From contig JBGCEZ010000096.1 in NCBI GenBank assembly GCA_045106735.1, positions 1 to 47,735 on the forward strand: a stretch of DNA of 47,735 nucleotides. The letters run 5' to 3'. This document shows, piece after piece, positions 7,910 to 17,400 of this stretch (position 1 is its first letter; every line of letters starts with the position of its first letter). Made by a program: the position numbers and the translations under genes. The notes under the pieces were generated by a model. That model saw nothing but the letters and a program-made list of their open reading frames with translations, was not told where the DNA came from and did not search any database. This stretch comes from JBGCEZ01 sp045106735. GTDB taxonomy: Bacteria; Planctomycetota; Phycisphaerae; Phycisphaerales; SM1A02.

Positions 7910-9799
7910 TTACGGCGGTGGAACGCGCCGGCCAAGTGGCTGCCCTTGCGGCGCATCGGGGGCTGCCGCCGGCCGAATGATCCACGCCAAGCTGGCCAGC
8001 GGTCGTCCGGCGTCGGCGTTCTTTCGCGTCACCCGCAAGGCGTAGCGGCCCGGCTGCAAGCCTGTGGCCCGCAGACCCTCGACCGAACTCTCCGCCGCAT
8101 CCGAAGCAACGCTGCCACCGAGGAAGTTCGCCCCGCGTGCGGCAGGATCTCGGCCGACCAGTGAACGGTCGACCAAGCCGCCGTTCGGCCCGGCTTCACG
8201 GGCGACGATTTCCAGTCCGAGGTCGGCGAGTCGCAATCCGCCCGAGCGGGCTGGAGCTTCGCCGTCGGCATCCGCCCCGTCGTTGCCATCCGCCGCGGGC
8301 ACCGGGGCCACCGGAGCGCGAAACCACACGAGCGTTGCGATCACGTCGACCGGCTCGGTCACTTCGAGCAACCATCGCTGCTCATCGATCGCGGGCGGCA
8401 GGATCGTCCATCCCTCGCCGCCGATGACCGAGCCAGGATTGGCCGGCGGCGTACTGAGGATCAGATGCGCCGCGTCCACGTCCAGGGTGCCCGCGCCGAC
8501 GCCGGGGTCCAGCGGTGAACCGTTCCGTCCACGCTCGGGGCCGGCCAGGACGGGCGCGTCACTCCAGCCGCCGCGGTACTCGTTGACGCGGACCGCCGAC
8601 GCCAGCAACGTGGCGATGACCGTCTCGGGACGCGCGGCAAGCCGGCGAATGGCCGGCTGCGGGATGCGATCGGCGGTCTCCATGAGCATGGCCGCGGCCG
8701 AGGCCACCACAGGCGTGGCCGCGCTGGTCGTCCCCCCCGGAGCCACGAGACGCGGCCGGGCCGGGCCGACCGCCCGCGGGCCAAGGTTCGACCCCACGTG
8801 TCCCGCGCGGACCGTGCCAACGCCGAGCACGTTCCAGGCGCCGGTCATCAGCGGCATGTCCGGCGGACTGTTGTTGAGCCCGGCGACAAAGACGACGCCG
8901 TCTCGCACCAGCATCACGTCCATGCGGGCGAGCATCTCGTTCGTTGATGCCCCGCCGTTGCCGACCCAGGCGTTCGCCGCCACCCGCACCTCAGGCAGCG
9001 TGTGCGGCAGGGCGCGTTCGCCGCCCCGCAGCCAGGCCGCGCCAAGAAAGTCCGCGGCCCGGATCACGTGGACCGTGCCGATGCCCGAGGCCGCCACCGG
9101 CGAAGAACCGAAGAATCGCTCAGCCGTGGCGGTGGCGTGCCGGGACACACCGCTCTCGGAGAGCGGCGCGCCGCGTCCTTCCGGCGGTCCGAGAAAGGTG
9201 ATCGAGCGCATGTCCGGGCGATCGCGCTCCGGCGCCCAACCGCGGCCATTCTCGGGAGCTTCGATGAGGGCAACGGTGACGCCTTGCCCCGTTGGAGCCG
9301 CGTCGCCGAGTCGTCGCGCCAGGCGCGTGAATCCGGCTTCGAGTGCGTCGCCCGCCGCGCCCGCCGGCCGATTCGGATCGTTCGTCGGCCCGGGCGGAAC
9401 CCGACGATCAGGATTCACCCGGTCCGGCTGCCGAGCCGGGCGGCGCGGGCGCACGCGCCCCGGATCCACCCGCGGCGGACGCACGCGATCCTGGGCCGAT
9501 TCGCTCGGTGCCGGTGCCGTTGTCGTTGTCGGTGTCGGTGTCGGTGTCGTATCCGTCGCCGCACCCGAAACCGAACCCGCATCCGAACCCGCGGCGACGG
9601 TCGCGCCGGTTGACTCCGCGCCGGCACCACTCGCCAACGTCACCGGCGACGCTCCGAGGGCGCAAGCCATGGCGATCACGGCCGTGGAGGTGGCGGTGGT
9701 CATGGTCATGGTCATGGTCATGGTCACGCGTGCCGCGATCGTGCGGCGTCCCCCACCGCAGCCAAGGCCGTCGTGGCCGTCGCCGGGCGTCCCCAGCAT
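7910..9799 (-). CDS. Exported subtilase (S8)-like protein, catalytic Asp replaced by Glu
   Basis: About 629 residues if the ATG at 9799 is used; ATGs at 9721, 9715, 9709 and 9703 are alternatives, and none has a good ribosome site. An Arg-rich stretch and hydrophobic segment form a signal peptide, followed by Pro/Thr/Arg-rich low complexity (about 60-150). The S8 fold is recognisable: VTVALIEAPENG (Glu at about 180 where Asp is expected), SRHATATAERFFG (His at about 221), VFVAGLNN (oxyanion Asn region), and GTTSAATPVVASAAAML (Ser at about 359). A beta-rich C-terminal domain with TLVWFR resembles the P-domain-like extensions of subtilases. It could be a divergent or impaired peptidase. It lies 3' to 3' with the glycan operon. 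Confidence 0.75.
   Translation of the reverse strand: MLGTPGDGHDGLGCGGGRRTIAARVTMTMTMTMTTATSTAVIAMACALGASPVTLASGAGAESTGATVAAGSDAGSVSGAATDTTPTPTPTTTTAPAPSESAQDRVRPPRVDPGRVRPRRPARQPDRVNPDRRVPPGPTNDPNRPAGAAGDALEAGFTRLARRLGDAAPTGQGVTVALIEAPENGRGWAPERDRPDMRSITFLGPPEGRGAPLSESGVSRHATATAERFFGSSPVAASGIGTVHVIRAADFLGAAWLRGGERALPHTLPEVRVAANAWVGNGGASTNEMLARMDVMLVRDGVVFVAGLNNSPPDMPLMTGAWNVLGVGTVRAGHVGSNLGPRAVGPARPRLVAPGGTTSAATPVVASAAAMLMETADRIPQPAIRRLAARPETVIATLLASAVRVNEYRGGWSDAPVLAGPERGRNGSPLDPGVGAGTLDVDAAHLILSTPPANPGSVIGGEGWTILPPAIDEQRWLLEVTEPVDVIATLVWFRAPVAPVPAADGNDGADADGEAPARSGGLRLADLGLEIVAREAGPNGGLVDRSLVGRDPAARGANFLGGSVASDAAESSVEGLRATGLQPGRYALRVTRKNADAGRPLASLAWIIRPAAAPDAPQGQPLGRRVPPP
9701..9721. repeat. 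(CATGGT)n hexamer giving four in-frame ATGs at a signal peptide
   Basis: Four tandem ATG ACC units on the minus strand at 9721, 9715, 9709 and 9703, coding Met-Thr repeats directly before the hydrophobic core of the subtilase-like signal peptide. Each unit is itself a possible initiation codon. Confidence 0.75.
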
Positions 9800-9846
9800 G
9801 CCCAAGCCCCGGCGGCGTGCACCACTCGGCCCCGCATGCCCGCCGA

Positions 9847-10242
9847 TCACGATCGGGGCTTCCCGCCGGTGCGTCCGACGGTCAGGCCGGTGACCCGCTT
9901 CTGACCGGCGATGCTGGCCAGTGGGTCGGCCCATTCGATCCCCATCATCTCGAGCTGGATTCGGGCGTCTTCGGTCATCGACTCACTGGACCACGCCGGC
10001 TCCCAGGTCAGGTCCACCGTCACGTCGCCGATGCCGTCGAGCGCGGCCACCGCTTCGCGGGCCTGCTGCGGCAGCTGCTCGGCCACCGGGCAGTTCGGAC
10101 TGGTCAGCGTCATCAACAGGCGCACGACATCGCCCTCGATCTCGACCTCGTAGATCAGGCCGAGGTCGTAGATGTTGACGGGGATCTCAGGATCGAAGAC
10201 CCCCTTGAGGGCTCCGATCACCGCGTCGCGGTCGATGGACAT
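9847..10242 (-). CDS. DUF59/MIP18-family Fe-S assembly protein (SufT-like)
   Basis: 131 residues from the ATG at 10242, which has GGAG at good spacing; the open frame continues upstream but that extension is not conserved-looking. VFDPEIPVNIYDLGLIYEVEI is the DUF59 signature and LTLTSPNCPVAEQLP contains the conserved Cys. The DLTWEPAW segment is also typical. SufT/PaaD-like proteins assist Fe-S cluster maturation. A short C-terminal extension beyond the usual ~100 residues contains EDARIQLEMMGIEW. It is the last gene of the suf operon, 106 bases after sufD, so co-transcription is likely but not tight. Confidence 0.85.
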   Translation of the reverse strand: MSIDRDAVIGALKGVFDPEIPVNIYDLGLIYEVEIEGDVVRLLMTLTSPNCPVAEQLPQQAREAVAALDGIGDVTVDLTWEPAWSSESMTEDARIQLEMMGIEWADPLASIAGQKRVTGLTVGRTGGKPRS

Positions 10243-10348
10243 GGCGGCACTCCGGCGGAAACGTTGGGCAGGCGATGGACAGCCAGCGGCGGCCATTGCC
10301 ACCGCTCGCGCCACTGAATCATACGCCCCACGGGTGCGTGGGCCAGAA

Positions 10349-11725
10349 TCAGGCTTCGTCTTCCCAGGCGACGTCGTCCACATTGCTGGCGTACGGCAGA
10401 CGCTCGCGGAAGCGGGCATTCACCCAGTCGCGGACCGGCTCGAAACGAATCCGGTCAATGCCCTCGCTGGCGAAGGCGTAGACCAGCAGACCCTTGGCCT
10501 CGGCCTCAGGAATCCCGCGAGCCCGCAAGTAGTGGACGTGTTCAGGCTCGACCTGGCCAGTGGTGGCCCCGTGCGTGCACTGCACGTCGGCGTCGTAGAT
10601 TTCAAGCTGCGGCTTGGTGATCGCCCGAGCCTTGCCCGAGAGCAGCAGGTTCTGGCAGCTCTGGATCGCATCGGTCTCGGCCGCCCCATCGGATACCACG
10701 ATGCGGCCACTGAAGACACCGGTCGTCTCATCGCCCAGCATGCCGCGGTAGTACTGACGGCTGGTGCATTCACCGACCAGGTGCTCAACCCGCATGTGGT
10801 TGTCCATGTGCTGCTCGCCGATCGGCACGTACAGGCCGTTGAGCAGACTGTCCGAGCCCGTGCCGGCGATCTTCGGATTGACGTCGTTGCGAACGATCCG
10901 CCCGCCGAGCAAGATCGCGTGCGACTCAACGTTCGAGTCCGATCCCTGCTTGGTCTTCAGAGCACAGATGTTGAATGCGGCCATGCTCTCGCGCTCGATG
11001 AGCATGTGCTCACCGAAGCCGCGGTCGCCGACGGTCATCTCGGTGACAACGTTGTTCAGGTAGACGGCCGAGTCATCCAGGCAGCAGTGGTCCTCGACCA
11101 CGGTGACGGACGCGCCGGCCCCGACGACCATCAAGTTGCGGCGGACGCCGAGCGCCCCCGGCGTGGCCCCGGTACTGATCGACAGAACGTAGATCGGGCG
11201 CTCGACCGTGATGTCATCGGGGACGTGGACGAAGACGCCGTCACGCATGAGCGCGGCGTTCAGGCTCACGAATGCGTGGTCGTCGTCGTCGGCCACGGTG
11301 CCGAGCACCGAACGGACGGCGTCGGCATGCTGATCGATCGCCTCAATCAGCGAGCAGACGATCACGTTGGCCGGGACCCCGTCGACGGACGAGAGACTCG
11401 CGTCGTAGCGACCGTCCACGAAGACCAATCGCGGGCCAACCACGCCCGGGATCGCCAGGCGATCCACGTCGGCCGAGGTCACCGTGCCGGACACCGGGTT
11501 CGCATCAAAGTCGACGGACTCGAGGGCCCGAAGACTCGTGTACCGCCACTCCTCATCCCGCCGCGTGGGCAGGCCGAGGGATGCGTATTGCTCAGCGCCG
11601 GCTGTTCGCAGGGACGAAAGCCAATCCGGTCCACCGGTCGGCATGGCCGAGCGAACCGAGTCAGGTTCGGACAAGCGGATGGTGCCGGTGGCGGACGGCG
11701 AGGTCGGGGTGGCGGCGGTGGTCAT
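10349..11725 (-). CDS. sufD: Fe-S cluster assembly protein SufD
   Basis: 458 residues, normal for SufD. The N-terminal helical part includes LPTRRDEEWRYTSLRALE, a SufD hallmark. The core is the SufBD beta-helix, ending in the conserved LLLSGKARAITKPQLEIYDADVQCTHGAT block; the His in CTHGA corresponds to the functional His of E. coli SufD. LRARGIPEAEAKGLLVYAF follows as in the family. SufD pairs with SufB on the SufC dimer to form the SufBC2D scaffold that builds Fe-S clusters. It sits downstream of sufC with a 99-bp gap containing short GCGAGCGA-type direct repeats. No cysteine desulfurase (sufS) or sufU is in the window. Confidence 0.95.
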   Translation of the reverse strand: MTTAATPTSPSATGTIRLSEPDSVRSAMPTGGPDWLSSLRTAGAEQYASLGLPTRRDEEWRYTSLRALESVDFDANPVSGTVTSADVDRLAIPGVVGPRLVFVDGRYDASLSSVDGVPANVIVCSLIEAIDQHADAVRSVLGTVADDDDHAFVSLNAALMRDGVFVHVPDDITVERPIYVLSISTGATPGALGVRRNLMVVGAGASVTVVEDHCCLDDSAVYLNNVVTEMTVGDRGFGEHMLIERESMAAFNICALKTKQGSDSNVESHAILLGGRIVRNDVNPKIAGTGSDSLLNGLYVPIGEQHMDNHMRVEHLVGECTSRQYYRGMLGDETTGVFSGRIVVSDGAAETDAIQSCQNLLLSGKARAITKPQLEIYDADVQCTHGATTGQVEPEHVHYLRARGIPEAEAKGLLVYAFASEGIDRIRFEPVRDWVNARFRERLPYASNVDDVAWEDEA

Positions 11726-11824
11726 GGCATCGGTTCCAGACGCGAGCGAACAGACAAGCGAGCGAGCAGGCGATCGAAGAGGCGGGCGATCGGACAGCGG
11801 GCGACGGACAGGCGGACCGTGCGG

Positions 11825-12589
11825 TCAGGCGCCAGCGCCGGCCGCGATCTCCTCTTCGATCCAGCCATACCCCTTCTCTTCTAATTCGAGGGCAAGTTCC
11901 TTGCCGCCCGAACGAACGATGCGGCCGTCGACCAGCACGTGGACGTGGTCGGGCACGATGTGGTCCAGCAGTCGCTGGTAGTGCGTGATGACCAGGAAGC
12001 CGCGATCGGCATTCCGCATGGCGGTCACGCCTTCACTGACCACGCGAAGGGCGTCAATGTCGAGGCCCGAATCAGTCTCGTCCAGGATGCAGAGCTTCGG
12101 GTTGAGGACGGCCATCTGGAAAATCTCGGCCCGCTTCTTCTCGCCGCCGGAGAAGCCTTCATTGACTCCCCGGCGGAGCAGGTCCTCAGGGAGCTTCACG
12201 AGCTGGGCCTTCTCGCGGAAGAGCTTGAGCATGGCGACGGCGTCCAGCTCTTCTTCCTCGCGGGCCTTGCGGATCGAGTTGACCGCGGCCTTGAGGAACT
12301 GACTGGTCTTGACGCCGGGAATCTCCACCGGGTACTGAAAGGCCAGGAAAATGCCGGCCGCCGCCCGCTCGTCGGGCTCCATCTCGGCCATGTCTTCGCC
12401 CATGAACTCGATCGACCCTTCGGTGATCTCGTACTCCTCGCGGCCCGAAAGCACCTGAGCGAGCGTGCTCTTGCCGGAGCCGTTGGGGCCCATGATCGAG
12501 TGGACTTCGCCGGGCTTGATCTCGAGGTTGAGTCCCTTGAGGATCGGCTGATCGTCGATGGACGCGTGCAGATTGCGAATGGTGAGCAT
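11825..12589 (-). CDS. sufC: Fe-S cluster assembly ATPase SufC
   Basis: 254 residues from the ATG at 12589 (MLTIRNLHASID), the typical SufC start. The frame stays open upstream to a TTG near 12709, but that part looks like non-conserved leader. The Walker A motif GPNGSGKST is at 34-42, the ABC signature FSGGEKKRAEI follows, and Walker B reads LCILDETDSGLDIDALR with the SufC-type Glu and D-loop. It hydrolyses ATP to drive conformational change in the SufBC2D complex. It lies between sufB and sufD in the same orientation, with a 129-bp gap to sufB, slightly wider than in many suf operons. Confidence 0.95.
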   Translation of the reverse strand: MLTIRNLHASIDDQPILKGLNLEIKPGEVHSIMGPNGSGKSTLAQVLSGREEYEITEGSIEFMGEDMAEMEPDERAAAGIFLAFQYPVEIPGVKTSQFLKAAVNSIRKAREEEELDAVAMLKLFREKAQLVKLPEDLLRRGVNEGFSGGEKKRAEIFQMAVLNPKLCILDETDSGLDIDALRVVSEGVTAMRNADRGFLVITHYQRLLDHIVPDHVHVLVDGRIVRSGGKELALELEEKGYGWIEEEIAAGAGA

Positions 12590-12718
12590 CGTGGTGTCCG
12601 TGAGCTTCGAGTGGCCGGAGTCGGCCGAATGGGTGTCGTCGTGCGGGGCAGCAGGGTCGCGGGCCGGCGTGTGGACCGCCGGGTCAGCGTCGAGCGAGGG
12701 CTGGTCCAAGAGGCCAGG

Positions 12719-14164
12719 TCAGCCGACGCTGCCTTCGAGGCTGATCGAAAGCAACTTGTCGGCCTCGACGGCAAACTCCATCGGGAGTTCCTTCAAGACG
12801 TCCTTGCAGAAGCCGTTGACGATCATGGAAACGGCGTCGTCTTCCGAGAGACCACGCTGCTGGCAATAGAAGATCTGGTCTTCACCGATCTTCGAAGTCG
12901 TTGCTTCGTGCTCCACCGTGGCCGACGGGTTTCGCACGTCGATGTAAGGGAACGTATGGGCACCGCACTCGGTGCCGATCAACATCGAGTCGCAGACCGT
13001 GTAGTTCCGGGCGTTCTCGGCTCCGCCGTTCATCTGCACCAATCCGCGGTAGGTGTTCTGCGACTTTCCGCAGCTGATGCCCTTGCTGATGATGGTGCTC
13101 GTCGTGTTCTTGCCGATGTGCACCATCTTCGTGCCCGTGTCGGCCTGCTGCATGTTGTTCGTCAACGCAACGCTGAAGAACTCGCCGCGGCTGTCGTCGC
13201 CCTGCAGAATCACGCTCGGGTACTTCCAGGTGACGGCCGAGCCGGTTTCCACTTGGGTCCACGAGATGTGGCTGCGATCACCGAGGCACTTGCCCCGCAT
13301 GGTCACGAAGTTATAGATGCCGCCCTTGCCGTTCTCGTCGCCGGGGTACCAGTTCTGAATCGTCGAGTACTTGATCGACGCGTCATCCATGGCCACCAAT
13401 TCGACCACCGCGGCGTGGAGCTGGTTCTCATCTCGCATCGGGGCGGTGCAGCCCTCGAGGTACGAAACGCTGGCCCCTTCCTCGCAAATGATCAGCGTGC
13501 GCTCGAACTGGCCGGTGTTCTGGGCGTTGATCCGGAAGTACGTCGAGAGCTCCATCGGGCACGCAACGCCCTTGGGCACGTACACGAACGAACCGTCACT
13601 GAACACCGCGCTGTTAAGCGTGGCGTAGTAGTTGTCCGTGTACGGAATCACCGACCCGATGTACTTCCGCACGAGCTCAGGGTGACTCTGGAGGGCCTCG
13701 CTGATCGGGCAGAAGATGACGCCTGCCTCGGCGAGCGACTCCTTGAACGTGGTGGCGACGGACACGCTGTCAAAGACGGCGTCCACGGCCACGCCCGCGA
13801 GCATCTTCTGTTCCTCGAGCGGAATGCCGAGGCGGTCGTACGTCCGGAGCAATTCCGGGTCGACCTCGTCGAGGCTGTCGTACTTGGGCAGATTCTTGGG
13901 CGCCGAGTAGTACTTCAGAGCCTGGTAGTCGGTGGGCGTGTACTCCAAGAAGGGCCACGTGGGCTCCTTCATGGTCAGCCAGTGGCGATAGGCCTTGAGG
14001 CGCCACTCGGTCATCCACTCGGGCTCATTCTTTTTCTTGGACAGCCGACGGACGACGTCCTCGTCCAGCCCGGGCTCGAACTCGTCGACCTCAATGTCCG
14101 TGACAAAGCCGGCCTCGTAGCCCTTGCCCTGAAAATCCTTGACCGTTTCCTCGGTGGTCGGCAT
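12719..14164 (-). CDS. sufB: Fe-S cluster assembly protein SufB
   Basis: About 481 residues from the ATG at 14164 (MPTTEETVKDF), chosen because GGAGG lies about 10 bases upstream. ATGs at 14173 and 14224 are in frame and possible; the extra residues they add are not SufB-like. YEAGFVTDIEVDEFEPGLDEDVVRRL begins the conserved part. The C-terminal beta-helix carries NYTVCDSMLIG, whose Cys corresponds to the active-site Cys of E. coli SufB, then GAHTFPYIDVRNPSATVEHEATTSKI. It is the first gene of the operon and the scaffold on which clusters form. The order sufB-sufC-sufD-DUF59 supports the assignment. A candidate regulatory site lies about 125-150 bases upstream. Confidence 0.95.
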   Translation of the reverse strand: MPTTEETVKDFQGKGYEAGFVTDIEVDEFEPGLDEDVVRRLSKKKNEPEWMTEWRLKAYRHWLTMKEPTWPFLEYTPTDYQALKYYSAPKNLPKYDSLDEVDPELLRTYDRLGIPLEEQKMLAGVAVDAVFDSVSVATTFKESLAEAGVIFCPISEALQSHPELVRKYIGSVIPYTDNYYATLNSAVFSDGSFVYVPKGVACPMELSTYFRINAQNTGQFERTLIICEEGASVSYLEGCTAPMRDENQLHAAVVELVAMDDASIKYSTIQNWYPGDENGKGGIYNFVTMRGKCLGDRSHISWTQVETGSAVTWKYPSVILQGDDSRGEFFSVALTNNMQQADTGTKMVHIGKNTTSTIISKGISCGKSQNTYRGLVQMNGGAENARNYTVCDSMLIGTECGAHTFPYIDVRNPSATVEHEATTSKIGEDQIFYCQQRGLSEDDAVSMIVNGFCKDVLKELPMEFAVEADKLLSISLEGSVG

Positions 14165-14287
14165 CGCGTCCATCGCCTCCAGGTAGGTCCCCGACCTCGG
14201 TGTGATCGATCCGGCTCTCGCCATCGGCGGGAACGTTCAAATCGTGCAACCCGGTCGAGGGTCGGCGGAGCGTAGCCCCGCCTCGCC

Positions 14288-14315
14288 AATGATTCCACAG
14301 CTTGGAATGATTCTA
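14288..14315 (-). promoter_or_regulatory. Candidate suf promoter/operator
   Basis: An AT-rich patch in GC-rich DNA upstream of sufB. It holds a -10-like TAGAAT on the minus strand (14315-14310), overlapped by an inverted repeat TTCCA-N5-TGGAA (14293-14307) and two direct copies of AATGATTC (14288-14295 and 14306-14313, 18 bp apart). The arrangement suits a repressor site over a promoter. The regulator is not identified. Confidence 0.45.
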
Positions 14316-14488
14316 AGTTGAAATCTCTGCCGGAATCCCCGGTGGCGGGCGCCGGATCGGCCCGCAAGATCAAGGCCGCGGCGACGCACGAGAGGGTCGC
14401 GATCGGAGCGAGAACAGAGCTCTGGCGACCACTGGCGGCGATTCGAGCCGATTGAGGCCATCGAGTCGGCCGCTGACCCTGGCCACGG

Positions 14489-17400
14489 ATGGAGCTCGGC
14501 GTCCCCGAGGTTCACCGCGGGCCGACCGGCCGCCGGCGACAGAATGACACCCGCTATGAGGAGATGGGTAGGGCAGCGAACGAGGGCATACACCAGTACA
14601 CTCATTCGGCATTCGTCCGGTTCGATCACGCCCATCGACCTGCCGCATGGCTCACCTCCCCGAAGGCACCGGACGCACTGACCGCTCGGAGATCGCTTGT
14701 GGCCGCTGATTCCAACGCCGGAGGCCCCCCGGCCGCTGAACCGAACGTCCTCGATCGTTCGGAAGCCTTGCCAACCAACGGGACCGAGAACGAAGCGCGT
14801 CGGATCACCGTCGAGCATGGTGACGCCGGCGAGGCTTCGCGCCCTCCCCGCTGCATCGCCGGCGTCGGAGCGTCCGCCGGCGGCCTGGACGCACTCGAAC
14901 AGTTCTTCGCCAACGTACCGCTGGCCACCGGAATGGCCTTTGTCGTCGTGCAGCACCTCGCTCCGGACTTCAAGAGTCTGATGGACGAGATCCTGTCCCG
15001 GCACACGCAGTTGCCGATCCACAGCGTGGAAGACGGGATGCTCGTCGAGCGAGACGCGATCTACCTGATCCCGCCGCGAAAGAACATGATCATCTCCAGC
15101 GGCCGTCTTCTGCTCACCGAGCAAGAAGAAGACAAGTCGCTGCATCTGCCCATCGATCTGTTCTTCCGTTCCCTGGCCGACGAACTGGGTCCGCAGGCGG
15201 CCGGAGTCATCATGTCGGGAACCGGCAGCGACGGTTCACGCGGGCTCAAGGCCATTCGCGAAGCCGGCGGGTTCACGCTGGTGCAGGATCCGGAAACCGC
15301 AAAGTTTGACGGCATGCCGCGCGCGGCGATCGCGACGCGAGCCGTCATGCGCCTCGCCGCCCCCGCCACGCTGCCGCACGAACTCCTGCACCTGGCCAAC
15401 GGGGAGGAAGCGACAAACGCCCTCGGCGGGCCGGACGGAGCGCCGTCGGCACTTCGGCTGCTCTTTGAGTTGCTGCGATTGCGCTATGGCATCGACTTCC
15501 AGCACTACAAAGCATCGACGGTCGACCGACGCATCGAACGTCGGATCACCATGGCCCGGTGCAAGGATCTGGACGACTACGTCCACTACCTGCACGCCAC
15601 GCCCATGGAGGTCAACAGTCTCTACCAAGACCTGCTGATCGGCGTCACGAAGTTCAATCGCGATCCGGAAGCGTTCCGCATCCTCGAGAACGAGGCCCTT
15701 CCAACGCTGTTTGAAACGGCCACCGCCGAAAACCGCGGCCTTCGGATCTGGGTGCCCGGCTGCGCAACCGGCGAAGAACCGTTCTCGTTGGCCATCGCGT
15801 TGCGGGAGACGGCCGAGCGCATTGGGTTTGAGAACGAAATCAAGGTGTTCGCGACCGACGTCCACCAGGAATCTCTCGACTCCGCGGGCCAAGGTCTCTA
15901 CGGCGCTGACCAGCTCACCGAGATCCCGGCGTCCCATCGCGAGCGGTACTTCACGCAGGACAACGATCGATTCCGAATTGCTTCCGAGATTCGGAAGATG
16001 GTCATCTTCGCCCCGCAGAACGTGATCGGCGACCCGCCGTTCACCCGCATCGACTTGCTCAGCTGTCGCAACATGCTGATCTACTTTGATCCGGCGGTCC
16101 AGCGCAAGGTGATCAGCCTGTTCCACTTTGCCCTCCGACCAAAGGGCGTGCTGTTCCTCGGGCCAAGCGAAACGGTCGGCGACCTGACCGACGACTTCGA
16201 GTCGATCAACAGCGAATGGCGTCTGTTCCGCAAGTGCCGCGATACGCCGGTCGACGTCGGACGCTTGGCGATGACGCCGCGTCCGGCGATGAACAAGAAT
16301 TCGGCCCGCTTCGTCGATCCCCGCGTGCGCCTTCGCACGACTTCGCCGGCGGTCCAGACGGATTCGTCGATCGCCTGGGCGTATGAGGCGTTGCTCTCGC
16401 AGAAGGTGCACGCCGGATTCCTGGTCGACGCTGAACGCGAGCTGCTTCACATCTTCGGTGAAGCCAATCAGTACCTGCAAACCCCCGTCGGTCGGTTGAC
16501 CAGCAATCTCTTGAAGATGGTGATGCCCGAACTGGCCTCGGCCATCAGTGCGGCGATGCACCGAGCGACCCGCGACCAAACGCCGGTGGTGTACAACGCC
16601 GTGCACGTCAGCTCGCCGGACGGCGGCGACCCGATTGCCCTGAGCGTCCGCGTCGATCCGCTGGAACACAAGCGCACCGAAAATTGGTTCTTCTTCGTCG
16701 GGCTCTCCAAAATCGACACGCCCGACGTTGAACCGACCTCGATGACATCCCTACCGCTCGGCACGGATGACATGCCTGGTCAGCGGATCATGGACCTCGA
16801 GTCCGAGCTTCAATTCACTCGCGAACATCTGCAGGCGACGAACGAGGAACTCGAGACCAGCAACGAAGAACTTCAGGCGACCAACGAAGAACTCGTGGCC
16901 GCAAACGAGGAACTGCAGTCGACGAACGAGGAACTCCAGAGTTCCAACGAAGAACTGCAGTCCACGAACGAGGAACTTCATTCGGTCAACGAAGAGCTGC
17001 ACACCGTCAACGCCGAGCACCAACGCAAGCTCCACGAAATGGTCCGCCTGAACGCGGACATGGAGAACCTGCTGAACTCGACTCAGATCGGCACGATCTT
17101 CCTTGACAGCCAACTGCAGATACGCAAGTTCACCCCGGCAATTGCGACGGCGATCAACCTCCTGCCTCGCGACATCAGCCGCCCGCTGGCCCACATCTCC
17201 GACCGCCTGATCAACTTGGGCGAAGAAACACTGGCCGCCCTCGCCGCCATGTGCTTGCGCGATCAAACGACCGTCGAACGCGAAGTTGAAGCGGTTGGCA
17301 ACGTCTGGCTGCACCTGCGCATTCTGCCGTACATCGACGAGACCGGTGGCGTGAGTGGCGTGGTCATGACGTTCCACGACATCACCAACCGAAAGCACGT

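Noticed and set aside
8064..9893. 609-codon open frame on + opposite the subtilase-like gene
   Set aside because: Ser/Arg/Pro-rich shadow without motifs; the - frame has a signal peptide and S8 motifs.
12590..12709. N-terminal extension of SufC to a TTG at 12709
   Set aside because: The extension is non-conserved low complexity and MLTIRN at 12589 is the normal SufC start.
11939..14275. 778-codon open frame on + opposite sufC/sufB
   Set aside because: It is antisense to clearly recognised suf genes and its product has no recognisable domain; high GC makes long antisense frames common here.
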